Shown piece after piece: positions 29,426 through 35,448 of a DNA stretch of 64,000 nt. Each line of letters begins with the position of its first letter. Position 1 is the stretch's first letter. The stretch lies in assembly GCF_036880985.1 (NCBI RefSeq), contig NZ_JBAJNO010000004.1, positions 186,001 through 250,000 of the forward strand, in the 5' to 3' direction. Source of the stretch: Limibacter armeniacum. GTDB taxonomy: Bacteria > Bacteroidota > Bacteroidia > Cytophagales > Flammeovirgaceae. Under the pieces are notes generated by a model. It worked only from the letters and a program-made list of their open reading frames with translations, did not search any database and was not told the DNA's origin. The translations under genes were made by a program, and so were the position numbers.

Positions 29426-31669
29426 TTAATCTAAAAGCTCCTTACTGACTGCTGCTGTATCCCTTGACCACTCAACAGAATAGACTTTATCCGCCAAATT
29501 TTGATCTTCAATCAGTTCCATTCCTTGAGCCATACATTTCATCGCCAATACCTCACCCACTTTCAGCTTGGCTTCCAGTTTTTGAAGCATTGTTTCTGTT
29601 CCTGCCAAGTTTAGGTTTTGGGTCAACTGACCTGCAAAGCCCATCTCCAACCAAACAACCTCCCTTTTTTGTACATCAAGTACCCCAAATACCAATCCTT
29701 TTGACAAGGTGTTGGTTATCCTCACCTGATGTTGAACATCAGAAGGATTATAAGCAACCCCTTTTCTCGATATCTTCATCGGATAGGCGCTGTTCATCCA
29801 ACCCACTACCAAATTAGGAGACAAGCTTCCATTGGTATAGGCGTTACAGGTAAACGTTACATACTTCGCGCCATTTTTTAATAATGTATCCAAGTCCAAC
29901 TCAATATACTCGGCGGTTCCGACCATATGCGGGATATGCTGAATATCACCACTATGCTTACACCCTGGTATCACCAATCGAGAATATGAACAATACTCTG
30001 TACTGTTGCTGTAAGCCACAGTACAGCTCAAGTCCATATCCAGATGCTGCGCAGACAACCCTTCTCCCCATTGCAAGAACAATCGTACAGCGCTTCCTTG
30101 AACAGGGAATTTTGTTCCCATCAAGGCTGATGACATATCCTGTACAGACTCAGATCGGTCACCAATCGCCAAAGGAATATTATATAGTCCCTGATCAATA
30201 TAAACGGTTTGGTTTTCTTTATTTTCTACTGTATACCTTTTACGCATTTCCTCCAAAGTCATCTTTCTGATCATGGATTGCATCGCTTTCAGCTCATCAT
30301 CTGAATACAGTTGCAACAGCTTATTGTTGGGTATGTTCTTGTTGATTCCCCCCAATGGTTTCACTATTCTCGCTGCTTTACGGTCAAAATAATGCTCAGC
30401 ATACATATTCAAGGTAAACAACAGCCTTGATGGTATCTGGTCTACCACAACACCAAAGTGCAACAGTGTCTGCTCAGCACCAAACCACAACATATTGGAG
30501 AACAACGACCTTGCAAAAAGACCCGGTCTCTGCTTCAGCAAGGCAAATGTACCTTCAGCATTACTTTTCAACCTAGAGGTTTCATACTGTCCTTGCCATA
30601 CTTCATACACTTCGTTATAGAATACATCCAACAGTTCAGCCAACCTCTCAAACCCTTTCTTCTTGCTGTATTCCGCTAATCTCAAGGCACGGATTACCCT
30701 TACCCACATGCCACGCTTCGGGTGCATCACTTCACATTGCTTCTCAATATCCATCTTGATGGCATTCATCCATCCGGCATACATTCTGCACTCTGACCTT
30801 GAAAATTTCAGTTTCAGGTTTTTGACAGACTGCTGTCTAGCCTCTGCTTCCCTTCCCATTCCAAACTGTCTGTTTCGGGAATTGGCAGCCATTCTTTTGG
30901 CTATCGTTTTTGGCTCCACCAACTGCAAAAATCCGGTATGCTTATACCAAAGGTAACGCAACACATCATTGGGACTTGTAAATAACAAGGATGCCATCAC
31001 TCCTTTATCAGCGGCAACCAAAGCGTCCACTGCCATCACCATTGTCTCCTTTATCCCAATGATTACTGTGTTAGGAAGACCGAAATACTCCAATAACACT
31101 TTTAAGCTATCTGCTTGTGTAGCATCCAAAGCAACAGGAGATTCCAGTAGCGATTTCAAGTAATTTTGCAACCTCTCTTCTGTCCACAGTTCTAATACCT
31201 TCAGCTCATTTCCATTGAAGTCGTAATCCAATTCTTCCGTTTCAAAAGGTGTCCCACAGAAAGGACAACCATTGAAACGATATAATGGAAATACATTGTG
31301 GGGAATGATATGCCCACAAGCCAACTCAGAATTTTTCTTTGTATTGAACACATTTGCAAAAGCTGTAACGAAATAGTCTGCAAACGATCTTTCCGTCTGT
31401 AAGTCCCATTCCTTGATCAAAGGTGTCCAGTTCTTGTTTACGCCTGTTACTTCCTTCAGGGCTTCCAAAAGCTCGACCTTGTGTTTAGGGCTAATCTTAT
31501 TGACTTCCCAAAGTAATTCCTCAGAAAAAGTAAAGCCTAACTTGATGCAATTAGCCACTAAAACACTGGTCGTTGAACTGATTTCAAATGGGTCGTTTTT
31601 TGTTTTCCAGTCATTTGGGATTAATAAACCAGTCTGCCTGATAGCGATTTTCAAAAGTTCATTTCTCAT
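29426..31669 (-). CDS. MXAN_6230/SCO0854-type protein: RING-like zinc site, helical middle, TerD-like C-terminus
   Basis: This gene encodes 747 residues with no signal peptide or membrane segment, so the product is cytoplasmic. Residues 118-138 carry a treble-clef/RING-like metal site (Cys118, His120, Cys135, Cys138; ACGHIIP and GCPFCGTPF). Residues about 160-480 are all-helical, with motifs SPNDVLRYLWY, the MHPKRGMWVRV stretch, FALLKQRPGLFARSL and RIVKPLGG. I match this order to the MXAN_6230/SCO0854 family by memory. Residues about 525-660 look TerD-like (DLDMDLSCTV-like strand, KHSGDIQHIPH, AEYIELDLDTLL). The function is unknown. The IHP-to-LLDVFY stretch faintly recalls the TROVE (Ro60) ring, but no VWA domain follows. 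The start has AAGAAG just upstream. The gene begins 18 bases after an array of Y-RNA-like and tRNA-like RNAs on the same strand, which is the best clue to its role. Confidence 0.6.
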   Translation of the reverse strand: MRNELLKIAIRQTGLLIPNDWKTKNDPFEISSTTSVLVANCIKLGFTFSEELLWEVNKISPKHKVELLEALKEVTGVNKNWTPLIKEWDLQTERSFADYFVTAFANVFNTKKNSELACGHIIPHNVFPLYRFNGCPFCGTPFETEELDYDFNGNELKVLELWTEERLQNYLKSLLESPVALDATQADSLKVLLEYFGLPNTVIIGIKETMVMAVDALVAADKGVMASLLFTSPNDVLRYLWYKHTGFLQLVEPKTIAKRMAANSRNRQFGMGREAEARQQSVKNLKLKFSRSECRMYAGWMNAIKMDIEKQCEVMHPKRGMWVRVIRALRLAEYSKKKGFERLAELLDVFYNEVYEVWQGQYETSRLKSNAEGTFALLKQRPGLFARSLFSNMLWFGAEQTLLHFGVVVDQIPSRLLFTLNMYAEHYFDRKAARIVKPLGGINKNIPNNKLLQLYSDDELKAMQSMIRKMTLEEMRKRYTVENKENQTVYIDQGLYNIPLAIGDRSESVQDMSSALMGTKFPVQGSAVRLFLQWGEGLSAQHLDMDLSCTVAYSNSTEYCSYSRLVIPGCKHSGDIQHIPHMVGTAEYIELDLDTLLKNGAKYVTFTCNAYTNGSLSPNLVVGWMNSAYPMKISRKGVAYNPSDVQHQVRITNTLSKGLVFGVLDVQKREVVWLEMGFAGQLTQNLNLAGTETMLQKLEAKLKVGEVLAMKCMAQGMELIEDQNLADKVYSVEWSRDTAAVSKELLD

Positions 31670-31687
31670 CTTCTTATCGTTTTAAGA

Positions 31688-31766
31688 AACAGGTAATCTT
31701 GCCTCTAGATCACTTGGGAAAAATGGTGGGGGAAATCCCCCAGAAGTAAGAGGCAATTGACCTGTT
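31688..31766 (-). ncRNA. Y-RNA-like stem element A (leader of the RING/TerD-like gene)
   Basis: In RNA sense: lower stem AACAGGU/ACCUGUU (7 bp), then an internal loop 5'-CAA / 5'-GAUU. An upper stem follows, UUGCCUCU/AGAGGCAA (8 bp, perfect). The apical region starts with UACUUC and contains a second hairpin, UGGGGGA UU UCCCCCA (31727-31742). The same plan recurs in elements B, D and F with different stem sequences, which is covariation. It ends 18 bases before the ATG of the protein gene, so protein binding here could feed back on translation (inference). Confidence 0.75.
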
Positions 31767-31771
31767 ATAGT

Positions 31772-31863
31772 TTTGGGTAATGTGAGCTCTTTTCCGACCT
31801 GTAACTTCTTTCGAAATCCAGCATTCGGATCCTACATATGAAGTAAGACCTCATTGACCTAAA
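31772..31863 (-). ncRNA. Y-RNA-like stem element B
   Basis: In RNA sense: lower stem UUUAGGU/ACCCAAA (one A-C mismatch), internal loop CAA / CAUU, upper stem UGAGGUCU/AGAGCUCA (one mismatch), and an apical region beginning UACUUC. An extra internal pairing ACUUC/GAAGU and GGAU/AUCC in the apical part makes it the longest copy. It is the most degenerate of the four plain stems. It begins one base after the CCA end of tRNA-like element C and ends 5 bases before element A. Confidence 0.65.
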
Positions 31864-31864
31864 T

Positions 31865-31991
31865 TGGCGGGGCAGGTGGGACTCGAACCCACGACACAAG
31901 TATTAACAAAGTCGGTGTAAGCCCCTATTGACCTTTTTGTGATAATGTAGCAGCTCAACGTACTCTGCTCTACCATCTGAGCTACTGCCCC
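31865..31991 (-). ncRNA. tRNA-like RNA C with permuted Y-like stem in place of the anticodon arm, CCA encoded
   Basis: In RNA sense the molecule has a perfect acceptor GGGGCAG/CUGCCCC followed by G and an encoded CCA. It has a canonical D arm (UAGCUCAGAUGGUAGAGCA) and a T arm GUGGG UUCGAGU CCCAC. A short GAGUA/UACUU stem occupies the anticodon-stem position. Instead of a 7-base loop there are about 60 bases in the order AGCUGCUA-CAUU-AUC-ACAAAAA-GGU-CAA-UAGGGGCU-UACACC. That is the element seen in A/B/D/F, circularly permuted: the 8-bp upper stem (7 of 8 pairs), CAA/CAUU internal loop and 3-bp lower stem are closed by ACAAAAA. There is no anticodon loop, so it cannot decode. RNase P and CCA handling are plausible. 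Confidence 0.8.
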
Positions 31992-31998
31992 AAAAGCA

Positions 31999-32018
31999 GC
32001 AGGTGTTTCAAGACCTGC
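31999..32018 (-). terminator. Short hairpin between elements D and C (terminator-like or degenerate element)
   Basis: A perfect 6-bp stem GCAGGU/ACCUGC closes an 8-base loop and is followed on the minus strand by UGCUUUU, then the 5' end of tRNA-like C. The arms match the lower stem of the repeat elements (CAGGUC...ACCUG), so it may be a shrunken copy. The T run is too short to be sure of termination. Confidence 0.45.
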
Positions 32019-32038
32019 CAATTATGTTTATTATGAAA

Positions 32039-32117
32039 AATCAGGTAATCCTATCTCTAAATCATTTCCTACAAACGGCGGGGAATTCCCCAGAAGTAAG
32101 AGATAATTGACCTGATT
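32039..32117 (-). ncRNA. Y-RNA-like stem element D
   Basis: In RNA sense: lower stem AAUCAGGU/ACCUGAUU (8 bp), internal loop CAA / GAUU, upper stem UUAUCUCU/AGAGAUAG (8 pairs, the last U-G), apical UACUUC, then a GGGGAA UUCCCC hairpin. Compared with element A, the GCCUC/GAGGC pairs become AUCUC/GAGAU, a compensatory change in several positions. It starts 2 bases after the end of tRNA-like element E. Confidence 0.75.
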
Positions 32118-32119
32118 GA

Positions 32120-32232
32120 GAGACAGGTGGGACTCGAACCCACGACACAAGTACCCATTGAAGTAAGCCTTTATTGACCATGTGCTGATAATTTGTTAGC
32201 TAACTTTGCTCTACCATCTGAGCTACTGTCTC
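32120..32232 (-). ncRNA. tRNA-like RNA E with permuted Y-like stem in place of the anticodon arm
   Basis: It has the same plan as element C. Acceptor GAGACAG/CUGUCUC is a fully compensated change from GGGGCAG/CUGCCCC; the D arm is identical and the T arm GUGGG UUCGAGU CCCAC is identical. The insert reads AAGUU-AGCUAACA-AAUU-AUC-AGCACAU-GGU-CAA-UAAAGGCU-UACUUC. The stem AAGUUAGCU/GGCUUACUU pairs at 8 of 9 positions (one U-U), so the permuted hairpin stacks straight under the D/T elbow. The 3' end continues U-C-A-A rather than encoding CCA. There is no anticodon loop. Confidence 0.78.
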
Positions 32233-32238
32233 TTTTAT

Positions 32239-32298
32239 AGCAGGTAATGGAACAAGTTGATCAGTAGAGTGAGTTGAAGTAACCCGTTCTTGACCTGC
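32239..32298 (-). ncRNA. Y-RNA-like stem element F (first of the array)
   Basis: In RNA sense: lower stem AGCAGGU/ACCUGCU (7 bp), internal loop CAA / CAUU, upper stem GAACGGGU/ACUUGUUC (all 8 positions pair, two as G-U), apical UACUUC. This is the shortest copy, with no extra apical hairpin. The G-U pairs would be A-C mismatches on the other strand, supporting the minus strand as the RNA. Six bases (AUAAAA) separate it from tRNA-like element E. Confidence 0.72.
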
Positions 32299-32589
32299 TG
32301 ATGATACAAATGTGAAGGGCTACTACGCAGCCTATTTGCGTAGTGAAATTATTTTTCAATTTTTTTAAAAAAAAGAGAGGAAATAAGCTGTCCTGTTTAG
32401 CCAAAATCCAACAGCACGTTTATTCTACAATTATTAAAAACATGAATAACCCCTCTAAAGAGGCTCAAAACAGCCATTATGGTTTATATGCGTAAATAAT
32501 CCACTTTTTTATCTCCAAAAATCCACCCCTATCTATCTCATTTCAAATACTTTGGCTGCATAACTAATATTCAACATAACCCAACTTAA
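32299..32589. other. AT-rich spacer between the RNA array and the GH43 gene, with one strong hairpin
   Basis: These 290 bases separate divergent units. A 7-8 bp perfect stem CTACGCA/TGCGTAG with a 7-base loop lies at 32323-32343, just upstream of the RNA array. On the plus strand it is followed by T runs (ATTATTTTTC, TTTTTTT), so it could also be a terminator-like structure. A small CCTCT AAA GAGG hairpin is near 32,452. Promoters for the array (minus) and for GH43 (plus) must be here; CACATTTG near 32,308-32,315 (minus) is one base off the TAnnTTTG consensus. Confidence 0.5.
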
Positions 32590-33573
32590 ATGAAGACGAT
32601 CAACAAAGTGATGGTAATCTTAGGGTTACTCATCCTGGGCATTTCATGCTCAGACCAAACTGATGAAATCACACCTGTAAACAATGAGCAACCAGCTGCC
32701 TTCTGGGAACTCACCGGCAACACTGTCTCACACGATCCTACCCTTATCAAAGAAGCCAACGGCCTGTGGTGGGCCTTTATGACAGGACAGGGCATTGGGG
32801 TTAAATACTCCTCTGACGGCATCAACTGGACACAAGGGACACAGGTCTTTCCATCCGAACTGTCATGGTGGAGAAACTACGCGCCCAACATGGGTTCCAA
32901 TGACGTCTGGGCTCCTGATATCTACTACTACCGCAGTAGGTACTGGCTGTATTACTCTGTCTCTGAGTTTGGTACCAACAACTCTGCTATCGGGCTTGTC
33001 TCCTGCTCCAGCATTGTCGGTGGAGACTGGAGAGATGACGGCGTAGTGGTCAGCACTTCTTCAGGTGTAAACGCTGCCAATGCCATTGACCCAAACATTT
33101 TTCAGGATGCAAATGGCAAAGCCTGGATGGTCTATGGATCTTGGTTTGACGGTATCAAGGTCGTCAGACTCAAAGACGCTGACATGAAACCCACAGGTAC
33201 TCACTATTCCATTGCTAAAAAGAGTGGCGGTATCGAAAACCCTTGTATTGTGTACTACAATGGCTACTATTACCTGTTTGTGTCGACTGGTGTTTGCTGC
33301 AATGGCACAAGTAGCACTTACAAGATTGCCTACGGTCGTGCCTCAAGCCTGTCAGGACCGTACTATGACAAGAGTGGTGTCAACATGCTGAGTGGTGGCG
33401 GTACTGTTCTGGACGCTGGTAACTCCAGATGGGTTGGCCCTGGTGCACAGGATGTGTACAGACGTAGTGGCAATTATGTAATAATTCGCCATGCCTATGA
33501 TGCACTGGACAGTGGCACCCCAAAAATGCTGATCAGCGACCTGTATTTCGTTGATGGCTGGCCTACTTACTAA
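32590..33573 (+). CDS. GH43 lipoprotein, endo-arabinanase-like
   Basis: This gene encodes 327 residues with a signal ending LLILGISC (lipidated Cys20). The five-bladed propeller residues of GH43 are present: base Asp49 in SHDPTL, pKa-modulating Asp167 in AIDPNIF and acid Glu216 in GIENPCI. DVWAPDIYYYRSRYWLYYSV and VGPGAQDVYR are typical of the arabinan endo-1,5-alpha-arabinosidase subgroup. The substrate is inferred from that resemblance only. It stands alone on the plus strand, with its own terminator downstream. Base composition is more GC-rich than the flanking spacer, as expected for coding sequence. Confidence 0.82.
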   Translation: MKTINKVMVILGLLILGISCSDQTDEITPVNNEQPAAFWELTGNTVSHDPTLIKEANGLWWAFMTGQGIGVKYSSDGINWTQGTQVFPSELSWWRNYAPNMGSNDVWAPDIYYYRSRYWLYYSVSEFGTNNSAIGLVSCSSIVGGDWRDDGVVVSTSSGVNAANAIDPNIFQDANGKAWMVYGSWFDGIKVVRLKDADMKPTGTHYSIAKKSGGIENPCIVYYNGYYYLFVSTGVCCNGTSSTYKIAYGRASSLSGPYYDKSGVNMLSGGGTVLDAGNSRWVGPGAQDVYRRSGNYVIIRHAYDALDSGTPKMLISDLYFVDGWPTY

Positions 33574-33582
33574 TTAAGTATC

Positions 33583-33613
33583 AGGTAGCCTCAGGTTAAA
33601 CCTGGGGTTACCT
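33583..33613 (+). terminator. Terminator hairpin after the GH43 gene
   Basis: AGGTAGCCTCAGGTT pairs with AACCTGGGGTTACCT around a one-base turn (two G-T pairs). A weak T-rich stretch (TATTCTATAT) follows. It lies 10 bases past the stop. Confidence 0.65.
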
Positions 33614-33626
33614 TATTCTATATAAT

Positions 33627-34418
33627 ATGATTCGTTACGTTCTGCTATTGCTTTTGATAATTCCGTTTCAAAGTATCCACGGTCAAGTGACAAGCAAGTC
33701 ATTGGGTATAAGCGGTGGCAAATCCTACCTCAATACTTATGACCAACTTTTAAACCGTTTCAGCTACTCAGGAAATTCATCTTGGACTTTTGGGTTGAAA
33801 GGAGAATGGCAAAACAGGCAAAGCATCATGGCTATCGATCTAGAGGCTACATCAGGAAAAATCGCTGCAGCAATAACAGATAGCCCTCTCTATGAATACA
33901 ATTTTATACGACTTCAGCAATGGGTATTAGCTTTTACATACCTAAGAGAGATTCCGCTACCGTTTCAGCATTTCCAAACCTATATCGGGTTGGGTTATCA
34001 GACAGGTTACCTTTCTCAAGAACAACATTACAAAAACCTATTATATACCTATGGAGAAGGGTACAGAAAATCCTACTGCGTTTCCTTGGGAAGCTTGTCA
34101 CTGAACCTTGTCAGCAAGTATCATTTTAAACAGAAAAACACTTTAACATTAGGCGCTTCTTATTCCTTGATCAGTTTGGTTGCCAGACCTGACGACAATT
34201 ATGTCAAACAACTCAATCAGGAAGATGAGCCTGAATGGCATTGGTTTTCAGTCAAGGATGGTCAAACCTATCAACTGGATATCACCTATTCCCGATTACT
34301 GACACAGCACTTAGGGATTACGTTAGGTTTTCACTCCTCTCAGGAGCAATACCACTACCGAGACAAACTTGTTATTCGAAGCACCAGCTTATTGGTTGGT
34401 GTTCAAAAGTTCTTCTAA
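33627..34418 (+). CDS. Probable outer-membrane beta-barrel protein, function unknown
   Basis: This gene encodes 263 residues. MIRYVLLLLLIIPFQSIHGQ is a signal peptide. The rest alternates hydrophobic and polar residues with aromatic girdles (YNFIRLQQWVLAFTYL, YIGLGYQTGYL, LTLGASYSLISLV, LGITLGFHSSQEQYHY) and ends in Phe (VGVQKFF), the usual signal for insertion into the outer membrane. About 10-12 strands can be guessed. I do not recognise a named family. Its stop codon is directly followed by the ATG of the S41 protease gene, so the two are co-transcribed and perhaps work together. Confidence 0.7.
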   Translation: MIRYVLLLLLIIPFQSIHGQVTSKSLGISGGKSYLNTYDQLLNRFSYSGNSSWTFGLKGEWQNRQSIMAIDLEATSGKIAAAITDSPLYEYNFIRLQQWVLAFTYLREIPLPFQHFQTYIGLGYQTGYLSQEQHYKNLLYTYGEGYRKSYCVSLGSLSLNLVSKYHFKQKNTLTLGASYSLISLVARPDDNYVKQLNQEDEPEWHWFSVKDGQTYQLDITYSRLLTQHLGITLGFHSSQEQYHYRDKLVIRSTSLLVGVQKFF

Positions 34419-35429
34419 ATGAAAAAGCTAATCTTCCTTTGTTTACTGATGCTTCTTGGTTGTGAGGATCCTTTTTATACAAAGCAACAGGACAATCCTG
34501 AATATATATTTGAAACATTTTGGGAGGAACTGGACAGGCATTATGCATTTTTCGCCTACACTGATTTGGATTGGAGCGCTTTATATAAGGAATACAGGGA
34601 AAAGGTGACGCCTGCAACTTCAGAGGATGAACTGTTTCATATATTCGATACCATACTTGATTCCCTGAACGACCCGCACACCATTCTGTTTGCTCCAAGG
34701 GGAACTGCCGGACCTGTTGATTATTTTAACCAATTCAACACCAACCAAATAGACTCCATTCAGCATTATTTCTCCACTTATGAGGTTATCAATCAAACTT
34801 TTGAGGTAGGAAGAATAAAGGATACGAATTTTGGTTATGTCCTGATCAGAACTTTTGACGGTGATATGGAAGACTTCCAGACCATTCAAAATATCTTCAA
34901 TTCCTTCTCAGATATAGACGGTTTGATAATGGATGTTCGTTCCAATCGGGGCGGCATGATTTCCAATACAGAAGTCATTTTAGATCAACTAACAGATGCC
35001 TCCTATCAGGTTTGTCAATTTCGGTATCGAAATGGCCCTTTCCATTCGGATTTTTCACCTTGGATCAATTATAGGATTGAACCGGAAAATAACACAACTG
35101 CTTTTCAACAACCAGTCATGGTGTTGACCAACCGTCATTGCTTTAGTGCCTGCGAATGGTTTGTTATGTCTGCCAGTGCATTACCACAGGTCACAGTTAT
35201 TGGAGATACTACAGGTGGCGGAAGTGGTCGTCCTATCTTACGGGAGCTCCCAAACGGTTGGCTTCTCAGGGTTTCCAATACACAGACAATATTGCCTTCA
35301 GGAAAAGACTTCCAGTTTACAGGGCTTTCGCCTGATATTCCTGTCTCGATCACTGCTCAGGATGCACTGAAAAACAAAGACACCATACTGGAAACCACAA
35401 TCAGCACACTAAAAGAAAAGGTAGATTGA
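34419..35429 (+). CDS. S41-family peptidase lipoprotein (tail-specific protease-like)
   Basis: This gene encodes 336 residues. The signal ends LLMLLGC (Cys15), so the product is lipid-anchored. Residues about 25-95 resemble the helical cap of C-terminal processing proteases (DPHTILFAPRG). The core has GLIMDVRSNRGG near 168-179 and the nucleophile Ser243 in HCFSACEW. The substrate-groove motif GDTTGGGSGRP is near 262, and FTGLSPDIPV is near the end. A separate PDZ domain is not evident, as in several Bacteroidota members. The start abuts the previous stop (translational coupling). The substrate is unknown; the neighbouring barrel protein is a possible partner. Confidence 0.85.
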   Translation: MKKLIFLCLLMLLGCEDPFYTKQQDNPEYIFETFWEELDRHYAFFAYTDLDWSALYKEYREKVTPATSEDELFHIFDTILDSLNDPHTILFAPRGTAGPVDYFNQFNTNQIDSIQHYFSTYEVINQTFEVGRIKDTNFGYVLIRTFDGDMEDFQTIQNIFNSFSDIDGLIMDVRSNRGGMISNTEVILDQLTDASYQVCQFRYRNGPFHSDFSPWINYRIEPENNTTAFQQPVMVLTNRHCFSACEWFVMSASALPQVTVIGDTTGGGSGRPILRELPNGWLLRVSNTQTILPSGKDFQFTGLSPDIPVSITAQDALKNKDTILETTISTLKEKVD

Positions 35430-35448
35430 AGTATTTTTACTTCAATCT
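35423..35448. terminator. Bidirectional terminator shared by the S41 protease and GH9 genes
   Basis: This is a perfect 11-bp inverted repeat, AGATTGAAGTA and TACTTCAATCT, with a TTTT loop. It contains the TGA of the plus-strand gene and touches the TAG of the minus-strand gene, so both convergent genes end inside the same hairpin. Confidence 0.7.

Noticed and set aside
31865-32232. Two functional tRNA genes with introns
   Set aside because: Acceptor, D and T arms are good, but the insert is only about 60 bases, has no group I or archaeal bulge-helix-bulge features, and no splice gives a standard 7-base loop with an unambiguous anticodon in both copies. The insert instead matches the neighbouring stem elements.
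31688-32298. CRISPR array or integron attC array
   Set aside because: The repeats are not identical and spacing is irregular. The conserved parts are short and separated by covarying stems. No cas genes, integrase or attC R-box pair are present.
31688-32298. Elements encoded on the plus strand
   Set aside because: The tRNA-like polarity is minus. The wobble pairs in F, D and C become A-C mismatches on the plus strand; only one pair in B favours the plus strand.
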